The position numbers were made by a program, and so were the translations under genes. DNA of 64,000 bases from CAVSUZ01 sp963795415. GTDB taxonomy: Bacteria; Pseudomonadota; Alphaproteobacteria; Acetobacterales; Acetobacteraceae. The stretch is from assembly GCA_963795415.1 (NCBI GenBank), contig CAWCHQ010000003.1:744001-808000 (forward strand), written 5' to 3'. Of this stretch, positions 1 to 7,342 are shown piece after piece (within the stretch, counting starts at the first letter, position 1; every line of letters starts with the position of its first letter). A model generated the notes under the pieces. The model was not told the origin of the DNA. It saw only the letters and a program-made list of their open reading frames with translations, and ran no database searches.

Positions 1-2
1 TG

Positions 3-311
3 GCGAAGGCGCGCTTCCCTGGCTTGCCGAACAGCCTGGATGCGCTTTGCCGCCGGTTTTCAATCGATCTGTCGGCCCGCACGACTCACAACGCGCTGCT
101 GGATTGCAAGCTGCTTGCCGATGTCTATGTCGAGTTAACCGGAGGCCGCCAGCGCGGTCTGGTTCTTGAGGTGCGCGCGGCCGGATCAGCGATTGTCTAT
201 GAGGTCGATGCGGGCCGCACCCCCCGGCTTATCGTGCCGAGCGAGAGCGAACTGGCGGCGCATGCGGCATTCGTCGCACGGCTGAGCGACCCGGTTTGGC
301 TGGCCGGGTAG
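3..311 (+). CDS. dnaQ: DNA polymerase III epsilon subunit, 3' end (partial)
   Basis: C-terminal part of the 3'-5' proofreading exonuclease of the replicative polymerase; the 5' part lies outside the window. The reading frame is open from base 3. It shows the conserved end of the DEDDh exonuclease fold: the segment FPGLPNSLDALCRRF, then HNALLDCKLLADVY, where the His and Asp match the last catalytic residues of the family, and a closing LTGGRQ typical of alphaproteobacterial DnaQ. The remaining 70 or so residues after that motif are the variable tail that in other DnaQ proteins contacts the polymerase. The stop is followed by the flagellar promoter region. Confidence 0.88.
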   Translation, partial: AKARFPGLPNSLDALCRRFSIDLSARTTHNALLDCKLLADVYVELTGGRQRGLVLEVRAAGSAIVYEVDAGRTPRLIVPSESELAAHAAFVARLSDPVWLAG

Positions 312-394
312 CTTCTGCCGCACCCGGCCGGCAAAGTTTGCCTGTGGCCGTGCCGCTGAAGGCGTAAATCCCGTGCGCCAAGCGGTCCCGGCGT

Positions 395-409
395 TGGCAC
401 GCCGGTTGC
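395..409 (+). promoter_or_regulatory. Sigma-54 (RpoN) promoter of flgF
   Basis: The sequence TGGCACG-CCGG-TTGC matches the RpoN consensus TGGCACG-N4-TTGC exactly, with the -24 GG and -12 GC twelve bases apart. Transcription would start about 12 bases after the GC, near base 421, directly at the flgF ATG at 422, so the message would be leaderless or nearly so. RpoN control of rod and ring genes is usual in alphaproteobacteria. Confidence 0.82.
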
Positions 410-421
410 CTTACCGCGCCC

Positions 422-1141
422 ATGGAGATCAACAGCAGCGTCGCGACATCCCGGCTGACCGCGCAGGAGCGGGCCATCGATGTTATCGCCAACAACATCG
501 CCAACATGAATACGCCCGGATACAAGGCCGAGCGGGTCCAGTTCAGCGATTGGCTGAGCCGGCAGGGGGATGGCTCGCAGGTCGCCTACACGCAGGATCG
601 CGCGACCTGGCGGGAGCTCGCCTCCGGCTCACTGAGCCACACCGGCAACCCGCTGGACCTGGCAATAGCAGGGCAAGGATACTTTACGGTCTCCACGTCG
701 CGCGGTCCGCGCCTGACGCGCGACGGCCGGTTCGGTCTGATGCCTGACGGCACGGTTGCTGACGGCTCTGGCGATAGCCTGCTCGACACGAATGGGCGGC
801 CAATCCGGATCAGCACGAATGACACGAGCCTGACAGTGAGCGGCGACGGGACGTTGTCGAGCGAAAATGGCCAGCTTGGCAGGATCGGCGTCGTCCAGCC
901 GGGCGATATGATGCAGATGGTGGCGGAAGGAGGCACGTTGTTCCGCTCCGACGGCAACACGGCGCCGGTCGCGAAGCAGCAGATCGTGCAGGGGGCTATC
1001 GAGGAGTCGAATGTGCAGCCGGTCGCTGAGATGACCCGGCTGATCGATGGTGAGCGCACCTTCCAGTTCCTGGTCCAATACGTGCAGGCGGAAAGTGACC
1101 GCGCCAACAACGCAATCCAGAAGATCGTGCCTCAAACCTAG
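422..1141 (+). CDS. flgF: Flagellar basal-body rod protein FlgF
   Basis: A proximal rod subunit of the flagellar basal body, exported by the flagellar type III apparatus. The N-terminus (VIANNIANMNTPGYK) is the rod/hook family signature; the middle has the FlgF/FlgG pattern GNPLDLAIAGQGYFTV; the C-terminus (IEESNVQPVAEMTRLIDGERTFQ) matches the family's coiled-coil end. At 239 residues it is of normal size. The start at 422 gives the standard FlgF N-terminus and lies only 13 bases after the -12 element of the sigma-54 promoter, leaving no room for a ribosome binding site. flgG follows after about 120 bases that hold a hairpin and a REP-like repeat. Confidence 0.95.
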   Translation: MEINSSVATSRLTAQERAIDVIANNIANMNTPGYKAERVQFSDWLSRQGDGSQVAYTQDRATWRELASGSLSHTGNPLDLAIAGQGYFTVSTSRGPRLTRDGRFGLMPDGTVADGSGDSLLDTNGRPIRISTNDTSLTVSGDGTLSSENGQLGRIGVVQPGDMMQMVAEGGTLFRSDGNTAPVAKQQIVQGAIEESNVQPVAEMTRLIDGERTFQFLVQYVQAESDRANNAIQKIVPQT

Positions 1142-1179
1142 AGCATGTTCAGTGTGACTGAACATGCTCCGCTCTTTTT
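1141..1179 (+). terminator. Hairpin plus T-run after flgF
   Basis: A perfect 13-bp stem (GAGCATGTTCAGT / ACTGAACATGCTC) with a 3-base loop, followed after a few bases by a run of T, looks like an intrinsic terminator. It lies inside the flgF-flgG operon, so it may attenuate rather than end transcription. Related hairpins occur near 33.75 kb and 36.13 kb, so it also belongs to a dispersed family. Confidence 0.55.
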
Positions 1180-1182
1180 CCC

Positions 1183-1241
1183 GAGCAGATTCACGCGCTC
1201 CTGGAAACGAAGCCGTTTCCAGTCAAGCGCGATCCGCTCTA
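1183..1241. repeat. REP-like palindrome, family 1, copy 1
   Basis: Imperfect palindrome of about 59 bp, with an outer arm AGCAGATTCACGCGCTC, a core CTGGAAACG...CGTTTCCAG and a returning arm AAGCGCGATCCGCTCT. Near-identical copies lie at 16888-16947 and 33676-33734, all intergenic. It sits between the flgF hairpin and flgG. Confidence 0.75.
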
Positions 1242-1260
1242 ATCAGCGAGAGTTCACCGT

Positions 1261-2046
1261 ATGCGCGCCCTCGACATTGCCAGCACCGGGATGCAGGCCC
1301 AGCAGACCAACGTGGAGGTCATCTCCAACAACCTGGCCAACATGACGACCACGGGTTTCAAACGCCAGCGGGCCGAATTCCAGGACCTGATCTATCAGAA
1401 CCTGCGCCGCGTAGGATCGAACAGCTCCAATTCCGGCACCATCGTACCCTCTGGGGCGCAGGTGGGGCTGGGTGTGAAAACCGCGGCGATCTACCGCATC
1501 AACGAGCAGGGGAACCTGCAGCAGACGTCGAACACGCTGGATATGGCGATCCAGGGGAACGGATATTTCCAGGTCACTCTTCCGTCCGGTGATACGGCCT
1601 TCACGCGGGACGGAACATTCGGGCTGGCGCCCGATGGAACGATCGTGACGGCCGACGGCTACATCGTGCAGCCCGGTGTGCAGATCCCATCCAATGCCAC
1701 GAATGTCACGATCAACACCGCCGGGCAGGTCCAGGCGACGATTGCCGGGCAGACAGCCCCGCAGACGGTAGGACAGCTTCAGCTCGCCACCTTCCCCAAT
1801 CCGGCCGGGCTGGATTCACAAGGGGACAATCTGTTCCTGCAGACCGCCGCATCGGGCAACCCCGTCACGGGCAATCCGGCCAGTCCGGGATTCGGATCGG
1901 TAATGCAGGGCTTCATCGAAACCTCGAACGTCAATGTGGTGAGCGAGGTGACAAACCTGATTACGGCGCAGCGCGCCTACGAGATGAACAGCAAGGTGAT
2001 CACAACGAGCGACGATATGCTTTCAACCCTCACGAATCTCCGGTGA
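1261..2046 (+). CDS. flgG: Flagellar basal-body distal rod protein FlgG
   Basis: Distal rod subunit, connecting the rod to the hook inside the L and P rings. The N-terminus MRALDIASTGMQAQQ with VISNNLANMTTTGFK, the GFKR..AEFQDL segment and the C-terminal ETSNVNVVSEVTNLI...QRAYE are diagnostic of FlgG. Its 261 residues are the usual length. The stop overlaps a GTG nine bases upstream of the flgA ATG, so flgG, flgA and flgH form one translationally linked set in the classical FlgF-G-A-H order. Confidence 0.97.
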   Translation: MRALDIASTGMQAQQTNVEVISNNLANMTTTGFKRQRAEFQDLIYQNLRRVGSNSSNSGTIVPSGAQVGLGVKTAAIYRINEQGNLQQTSNTLDMAIQGNGYFQVTLPSGDTAFTRDGTFGLAPDGTIVTADGYIVQPGVQIPSNATNVTINTAGQVQATIAGQTAPQTVGQLQLATFPNPAGLDSQGDNLFLQTAASGNPVTGNPASPGFGSVMQGFIETSNVNVVSEVTNLITAQRAYEMNSKVITTSDDMLSTLTNLR

Positions 2047-2051
2047 GACCG

Positions 2052-3014
2052 ATGCGCAAACTTCTGCTCCTGGGTTTTTGCAGCATGGCCACCGCGGCCA
2101 CGGCGGCTCCGGTCACATTGAAGCCCTCTACCACGCTTCATTCGCAGGTCGTGCACTTGCGCGACCTGTTCGATGGGGCCGGTTCCGAGGCCGATCGTGT
2201 GCTGGGTCCGGGGCCAGGACCGGGCGGCCGGATCGTCGTTGCAGCGTCGCAGCTCTCGTATATCGCTCGGCGCTATGGCGTGGACTGGCGACCGGAAGAC
2301 GGCGGCGTCGAGGCTGTGCTCGCACGTCCCGGCCGTCCGCTTGCGGAAGCGGAAGTGCTGGCGTCCTTGCGGAGTGCGCTGGCCGCCGCAGGGGCGTCGG
2401 CGGATTGCGACATTCAGCTCAGCGGCTTCACAGCGCCGATGGTACCAAGCGATTCGCCGTACAGCATCCAGGTCACCGCGGTGCAGCTTGATCCGGTCGC
2501 GCACCGATTCTCCGCGATCCTGACAATCACCGGCACGACGATCGACGCCTTGTCGATCCCGGTGGGCGGGCGGGTTGAGGACACGGAACAGGTCGTGGTG
2601 GCGACGGGGCGCCTGGCGGCAGGCACGGTGCTGCGCCGGGACGACGTGCGGCTGGCGCAGGTTCGTGCCTCGCAGGTCAGCGGGGGAGCCGTTCTGAAAC
2701 TGGCGGATGCGGTTGGGCTGGAACTGCGCGCGGGCATGGCGGCGGGCCAGCCGCTGCCGAGGGCCGATCTGGGGCCGCCGATCCTGGTGCAGAAGGGCAA
2801 ACATGTCGTGATGCGGCTTGACGGGCCAGGCCTGGCGGTAACGGGCGAGGGTCTCGCGCTGGAACCGGGCGCCATGGGCGACCGCATCCGTGTGCAAAAT
2901 CCGGCATCGCGTGCGGTTGTCGAGGCGGAGGTGGTCGATCTCGACGTGGTCCGGGTCGAGCCGGGGCGGCCTCCGCTGGTGGCGGCATCCGGGGCGGCGC
3001 GTGACGTCCGATGA
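2052..3014 (+). CDS. flgA: Flagellar P-ring assembly chaperone FlgA
   Basis: Periplasmic chaperone for FlgI, needed to build the P ring. The start at 2052 gives a clear Sec signal peptide (MRKLLLLGFCSMATAATAAP); a GTG at 2043 would add three residues. The C-terminal half holds the SAF-type domain: GRLAAGTVLRRDDVRLAQV, then GLELRAGMAAGQPL and the end segment GAMGDRIRVQNPASRAVVEAEV, typical of FlgA. About 320 residues is normal for the long alphaproteobacterial form. It is followed by flgH with a 4-base ATGA overlap. Confidence 0.93.
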   Translation: MRKLLLLGFCSMATAATAAPVTLKPSTTLHSQVVHLRDLFDGAGSEADRVLGPGPGPGGRIVVAASQLSYIARRYGVDWRPEDGGVEAVLARPGRPLAEAEVLASLRSALAAAGASADCDIQLSGFTAPMVPSDSPYSIQVTAVQLDPVAHRFSAILTITGTTIDALSIPVGGRVEDTEQVVVATGRLAAGTVLRRDDVRLAQVRASQVSGGAVLKLADAVGLELRAGMAAGQPLPRADLGPPILVQKGKHVVMRLDGPGLAVTGEGLALEPGAMGDRIRVQNPASRAVVEAEVVDLDVVRVEPGRPPLVAASGAARDVR

Positions 3015-3736
3015 GACGCGCGTTCCTTGTGGTGCTGCCGCTGGTGGTGTCGGGTTGCGGCATAGGGCAGCAACTCAGTGAGATCGGCAGCCCGCCTGCA
3101 ATGACGCCCTCGGAAGATCCGACGAAGCAACCGGGTTACCGGCCGCTGACCATGCCGATGCCGGCGCCGCACCCGCTGACGGAGCAGGCCGATTCATTGT
3201 GGCGGCCGGGTGCGCGGGCGTTCTTCAAGGACCAGCGCGCCTCCAAGGTCGGCGACATCGTCACCGTCGTCGTCAACATGAACGATGCCGCCAATCTGAA
3301 GAATGTCAGCACCGCTGCGCGGAACAGCAACGAAAACGCCGGCATTCCGAACCTGTTCGGCCTGGAAAACCTGATGGCCCGGGTGCCCATGGATCCGTCG
3401 AAGCTGATCGGGATAACCAGCGCCAACGCCAACACGGGGACGGGCCAGATTCAGCGCAATGAAACCGTGGTACTGCGTCTTGCCGGCGTGATCACCCAGG
3501 TGTTGCCGAACGGAAATCTTGTCGTGGCCGCCAGCCAGGAGTTTCGCGTCAACTCAGAGTTGCGGGCGCTGTCGGTCAGCGGCGTGATTCGCCCCGAAGA
3601 CATCGCGAGCGACAATACGATCCAGCATGACCGGATGGCCGAGGCGCGTATTTCCTATGGTGGTCGCGGTCAGCTCACGCAAATCCAGACCCCGCGCTGG
3701 GGGCAGCAAGCCATGGACATTCTGATGCCGTGGTGA
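3011..3736 (+). CDS. flgH: Flagellar L-ring lipoprotein FlgH
   Basis: Outer-membrane L-ring subunit. It opens with a lipoprotein signal (MRRAFLVVLPLVVSGC) with Cys16 as the lipidation site. The body has the family hallmarks SLWRPGARAFFKDQRASKVGDIVTV, QRNETVVLRLAGVITQVLPNGNLV, and the end GRGQLTQIQTPRWGQQAMDILMPW. At 241 residues it is full length. The start overlaps the flgA stop. The convergent dksA ends 22 bases downstream. Confidence 0.96.
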   Translation: MRRAFLVVLPLVVSGCGIGQQLSEIGSPPAMTPSEDPTKQPGYRPLTMPMPAPHPLTEQADSLWRPGARAFFKDQRASKVGDIVTVVVNMNDAANLKNVSTAARNSNENAGIPNLFGLENLMARVPMDPSKLIGITSANANTGTGQIQRNETVVLRLAGVITQVLPNGNLVVAASQEFRVNSELRALSVSGVIRPEDIASDNTIQHDRMAEARISYGGRGQLTQIQTPRWGQQAMDILMPW

Positions 3737-3758
3737 CGACCCGTTAACGCGATCTGCC

Positions 3759-4175
3759 CTAATCGTCGCGGTAAACGCGCTCCATGCGTTCATGACGCTC
3801 CTGCGCTTCGATCGAAAGCGTGGCAATCGGCCGGGCTTCCAGGCGTTTCAGGCCGATCGGCTCGCCGGTATCTTCGCAAAAGCCGTAGGTTCCCGTCTCT
3901 ATCCGGTACAGTGCCTGATCGATTTTGGCGATGAGTTTGCGCGCCCGGTCGCGCGTTCGCAGTTCGAGCGCCCGGTCGGTTTCGACGCTCGCGCGGTCGG
4001 TGATATCGGCTTCATGAATGCCGCCTTGAGAGAGGCTTGCGAGAGTACCGTCAGCGTCCTTCAGAAGGTCACCGCGCCAGCGAAAGAGCTTTTGGCGGAA
4101 ATATTCCGCCTGGATCGCATTCATGAACTCTTCGTCCTCGCTCGGTCGGTAGTCGGGAGGAAGAGTCACCATCAT
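3759..4175 (-). CDS. dksA: RNA polymerase-binding transcription factor DksA
   Basis: Binds in the RNA polymerase secondary channel and, with ppGpp, adjusts rRNA and amino-acid promoters. The N-terminal helices (FMNAIQAEYFRQKLFRWR) and coiled coil are followed by the DksA/TraR end YGFCEDTGEPIGLKRLEARP and TLSIEAQERHE. Only one of the four zinc-finger cysteines of the E. coli protein remains, the known zinc-independent alphaproteobacterial form. It is 138 residues long and its start is internal to a region shared with the divergent flagellar cluster. It lies on the minus strand downstream of fliX and convergent to flgH. Confidence 0.93.
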   Translation of the reverse strand: MMVTLPPDYRPSEDEEFMNAIQAEYFRQKLFRWRGDLLKDADGTLASLSQGGIHEADITDRASVETDRALELRTRDRARKLIAKIDQALYRIETGTYGFCEDTGEPIGLKRLEARPIATLSIEAQERHERMERVYRDD

Positions 4176-4267
4176 CGAGCGGCCGGTCCTTCACTTTTCC
4201 CGGATCGAAGGGCCGGGAACGTTCGATGGCCGGGCTTATAGCTGCGTGAATCCGGCGCGCCAAGACG

Positions 4268-4708
4268 TTAAATTGAATTTTGCCAGACTTGCCGCCCAAT
4301 CTTCACATCCGGCTTGTGGTGCCGGGCCATTTCGACGCGGGCCCGGAGCGCAATCATCCTGCTCAGGGCAGACAGGCGCGGATCACCCGCTTCCGGAACG
4401 GACAGGGCAAGTGTCGCCAGGCGGCTCATGGCGTCCTGGACGCCGGCATCTGCCAGGACCGACCGCTGGAGCTCAGTGAGCAGACGCAACATGTCCTGGC
4501 AATGCCGGCGAGCGTTGCGGTTCCGGTGATCAGTCTCGTCGCGCTCCTGCACCGCGAGCAAACTGCCCAACTCGGCCGGACTGATTTCCCCCAGGGTAGC
4601 CTTACGGGCCTCATCGGCGTCTTGCGCGACCGAGAACGCAGTGCGGCCGGCACGGGACAACCGGGGCAATTGTGCTGTGGGCACGGCGATGCGTGCGATC
4701 CCGTCCAT
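4268..4708 (-). CDS. fliX: Flagellar assembly regulator FliX
   Basis: FliX is an alphaproteobacterial trans-acting factor that, in Caulobacter, couples basal-body assembly to FlbD/sigma-54 control. The 146-residue product fits the family: a variable N-terminus, SRAGRTAFSVAQDADEA, then a helical C-terminal half with LLTELQRSVLADAG and the end LSRMIALRARVEMAR. I chose the ATG at 4706-4708 because AAAGGA lies about ten bases upstream; an upstream extension would run into the shared promoter region. It is divergent from flgI, as in other alphaproteobacteria. Confidence 0.85.
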   Translation of the reverse strand: MDGIARIAVPTAQLPRLSRAGRTAFSVAQDADEARKATLGEISPAELGSLLAVQERDETDHRNRNARRHCQDMLRLLTELQRSVLADAGVQDAMSRLATLALSVPEAGDPRLSALSRMIALRARVEMARHHKPDVKIGRQVWQNSI

Positions 4709-4789
4709 ACTCTCGTGTCCTTTCTGCCGTGCGGCAGTTTGTGCCGCGTGACCCGGCGGCGCTGCGCGCCCTTTGTCGCCGCGGGGCTC

Positions 4790-4804
4790 TGGCACGGCAA
4801 TTGC
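4790..4804 (+). promoter_or_regulatory. Sigma-54 (RpoN) promoter of flgI
   Basis: TGGCACG-GCAA-TTGC matches the RpoN consensus in every fixed position with correct spacing. The expected start is near 4816, giving a leader of about 45 bases before the flgI GTG. It lies in the fliX/flgI divergent region and is the same type as the site at 395. Confidence 0.83.
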
Positions 4805-4861
4805 CTTCGCTGTCACAGAGAGTGGACGAAAAACCTTTACGGTCTGCTACCAGGACGAATT

Positions 4862-5951
4862 GTGCGATCAATCATTGCCCTGCTGCTCGTGCTGTTGGCC
4901 GCGCCGGCGATCGCGCAGGTGCGGATCAAGGACATCGCGGATGTCGAGGGGATCCGCGATAACCAGCTCATCGGCTACGGGCTGGTCGTGGGCCTGAACA
5001 ATACCGGGGACAAGCTTTCGAACGCCATTTTCACCCGGGACTCCCTGGTGGGCATGCTGGAGCGCCTGGGGGTGAACACCCAGGACCAGACGAATCAATT
5101 GCAGACCAAGAACGTGGCTGCGGTCATGGTCACCGCAGAGCTGCCGGCCTTCGCCCGCGATGGCAGCCGGATCGACGTGAGTGTCTCGGCGCTCGGCGAC
5201 GCCACAGACCTCACAGGCGGCATGCTGCTTGTCACGCCCCTGCTCGCGGCTGACGGCGAGGTCTACGCCGTCGCGCAGGGAGCGCTCGCCACGGGCGCAA
5301 TCGCGGCCCACGGACAGGCCAGCTCGGTGACCCGCGGGGTGCCGACATCGGGACACATCGCCAACGGCGCCACGGTGGAGCGCGAGGTGCCGTTCCGGCT
5401 GGATGAGAAACGAACGATCCACCTGGCTTTGCGAAATCCCGACTTCACCACGGCGAACCGGGTGGTCGCAGCGATCGATGGCGCGCTTGGCCCGATCGCC
5501 CATGCGACCGATCCGCGCACGGTGACGGTGGATATGGGCGGGCGGGACCCTATCAGCGCCCTGACCACCATCAGCGATCTTCGGATCGTTCCCGAATTCG
5601 CCGGCGATCGTGGTGATCGACGAGGCCAGCGGGACGGTCGTGATGGGAGCGAACGTGCGTATCAGCACGGTAGCCATCGCCCAGGGGAACCTGACGGTGC
5701 GGGTGACCGAAACGCCTGAGGTCAGCCAGCCTGCGCCGCTGTCGAACGGCACGACGACGGTGGTGCCGCGCACGCAGGTCCAGGTGGATGACCAGCACGA
5801 CCGCAAGCTGGGGATAGTGCAGGGAAGCGTGACGCTGCGGGATCTGGTCGCGAGCCTGAACGCGCTGGGAGTTGGCCCGCGAGACCTGATCAGCATCCTG
5901 CAGGCCATCAAGGCGGCCGGTGCCTTGCAGGCCGATCTGGTGGTGCGCTGA
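4862..5951 (+). CDS. flgI: Flagellar P-ring protein FlgI (single-base frameshift)
   Basis: Periplasmic P-ring subunit around the rod. The GTG start gives a signal peptide (VRSIIALLLVLLAAPAIAQ) and the mature start VRIKDIADVEGIRDNQLIGYG, a FlgI signature. GLVVGLNNTGDKL, the DVSVSALGDATDL segment and the end DLISILQAIKAAGALQADLV are all conserved. The frame breaks near 5603: after IVPEFA one extra G shifts the reading, and the correct continuation AIVVIDEASGTVVMGANVRI lies in the next frame. Removing one base restores about 362 residues, the family length. Either a sequencing error or a loss of function; an error is more likely, because all neighbours are intact. It is followed at once by the rod-binding protein gene. 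Confidence 0.92.
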
Positions 5952-6250
5952 TGCTGGCCGTTGCATCCGATCCGCCGCCGCCGGCGAACAATCTTCCGCC
6001 GGCCCAGGCTGCGAAGCTGTGGAAGGCGGCGCGTGATTTCGAGGCAATGTCACTCGGCCAGCTGCTCCAGCCAATGTTCGACAGCGTCGATACGGCGCAT
6101 AGCGCCTTCGGCGGCGGCGATGCCGAGGCAGCATGGAAACCGATGCTGGTGCAGGCGATCGGCCGGGCAATGGAGCAGCGGGGCGGGCTTGGTCTCGCGG
6201 TCCCGGTCTTCAACGCGTTGCTGCAGGCGCAGGAGCGGCATGCGGAATGA
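5951..6250 (+). CDS. flgJ: Rod-binding protein (FlgJ N-terminal domain type)
   Basis: A 99-residue protein with the FlgJ N-terminal rod-binding pattern: AAKLWKAARDFEAMSLGQLLQPMF, then GGGDAEAAWKPMLVQAIGRAMEQRGGLGLA. The muramidase domain of enterobacterial FlgJ is absent, as is usual in alphaproteobacteria, where this short form is also called CheL-like. It probably acts as a cap or scaffold for rod assembly in the periplasm. The start overlaps the flgI stop by one base and its stop overlaps the next start (ATGA), showing tight coupling. Confidence 0.85.
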   Translation: MLAVASDPPPPANNLPPAQAAKLWKAARDFEAMSLGQLLQPMFDSVDTAHSAFGGGDAEAAWKPMLVQAIGRAMEQRGGLGLAVPVFNALLQAQERHAE

Positions 6251-6588
6251 CAAACGATCCCCTAACCATCCTCGCCTGTGTGCTTGAGGCGGAAAACGCG
6301 GCCCTGCGGGCTGGAGACTACGCCGGCGCAACGACATTGCTGGAGCGGAAGCAGACGGCCGCGGCGGCCATACACGAGAGGCTGCGGCCTTCTGAGGGTG
6401 TGCTGTGCCGCCTCCGTGACGCGACCGAGGAAAACCGCTTCCTGCTCGGGCGGGCGATACGAGTTCAGGCCAGGGTAGTGGGAATTCTGGCCCAGGTGGC
6501 AGCTCCGAAGCCGGGTGGCTATTCCCGCCGGGGCTTTGCCGGAGGAGATGCCCGGGCAAGGCCGATCTGTCTCAGATCGGATGTCTGA
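6247..6588 (+). CDS. FlgN-like flagellar chaperone (putative)
   Basis: A 113-residue, mainly helical product overlapping the previous stop by four bases. Its pattern of N-terminal helix (LTILACVLEAENAALRAGDY), LLERKQTAAAAIHERL and a third helix (EENRFLLGRAIRVQARVVG) resembles FlgN-type export chaperones for hook-associated proteins, which often end this cluster. Sequence identity to known FlgN cannot be judged by eye, so the family call is tentative. The basic tail after about residue 90 looks unstructured. It is the last gene of the flgI group. Confidence 0.6.
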   Translation: MTNDPLTILACVLEAENAALRAGDYAGATTLLERKQTAAAAIHERLRPSEGVLCRLRDATEENRFLLGRAIRVQARVVGILAQVAAPKPGGYSRRGFAGGDARARPICLRSDV

Positions 6589-6746
6589 AGGTCGCAAGGC
6601 GGCCGGTGTCATCCAGGCGTGGCTCCCGGCCCGAACCTTGCTGGTTCGGATCGCAGACTTTTGCTGATTTGATTTGGGAATCTCCTAAAGCCGCAAAATG
6701 ACCCACACGCGCCGCCGCGGGCGTGTACTCCAAAAAGGAGGAAACG

Positions 6747-7212
6747 ATGAAAGCCTGGCTGGGGGTGATTTTGGGAGCATCCTGGCGACGTTCCCGCTAC
6801 CCAACGCTACCGCGACCGTCGTCTACGGTCTGCAGGAGACCGCCAATGGGTCTCCCCGTTTCCAGGGAACACTCACTTTACCCGGCTTTATCTCCACGGA
6901 CACCACATTCCCCGTCTCCGCGTTCTCGGTCTCGAATAATCCGCTCTTTTGTTCAACATTGTCGAGTTTGACCCCGGTGCAACCCCAGTTCGTTGTCCGC
7001 CGGTTTGGCCCAGCGTCTGCGATTTGCTCGTTTTAGCCAATACTACCACTGGCTCTGTGGACGATTACGGGTTCACACCTGGCACGTTCTCAATGAAAAG
7101 GTCAGAGTACAGCCGTTTTCCGCCTTCTCAGCATGAAGCTGACAATTTTGCAGACCTCGGCGGCTTGCTTGGCCTGGGCGTGGTCCTCCGACGTCATTTG
7201 CAGGGGGATGCA
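6747..7212 (+). pseudogene. Degenerate secreted-protein gene (PEP-CTERM-like)
   Basis: A strong Shine-Dalgarno (AAGGAGGAAACG) precedes an ATG and a signal-peptide start (MKAWLGVILGA). The coding signal then moves to another frame near 6780 (LATFPLPNATATVVYGLQ, FISTDTTFPVSAFSVS) and to the third near 6950 (NIVEFDPG..., VLANTTTGSVDDYGFTPG). Read across the three frames this is one beta-rich secreted protein of the kind often ending in a PEP-CTERM anchor, but I see no anchor at the end. With at least two frameshifts in under 500 bases it is probably a true pseudogene. Confidence 0.6.
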
Positions 7213-7342
7213 GGCTAGCATTGCCCGCGGGCCGACGGGCGCGACCCCGGGCGACCGATCGGTTTAGCCGGCGCACGGGCCGCCAACGGTCTGACCAGAG
7301 GTTAAGCTTGTATTCGGGTTGATCAGCGCCAACCATCCATGC

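Noticed and set aside
4280..4861. Long open frame upstream of and in frame with flgI
   Set aside because: It is antisense to fliX, whose coding signal and ribosome binding site are clear, and FlgI homology begins only at the GTG at 4862 with a signal peptide.
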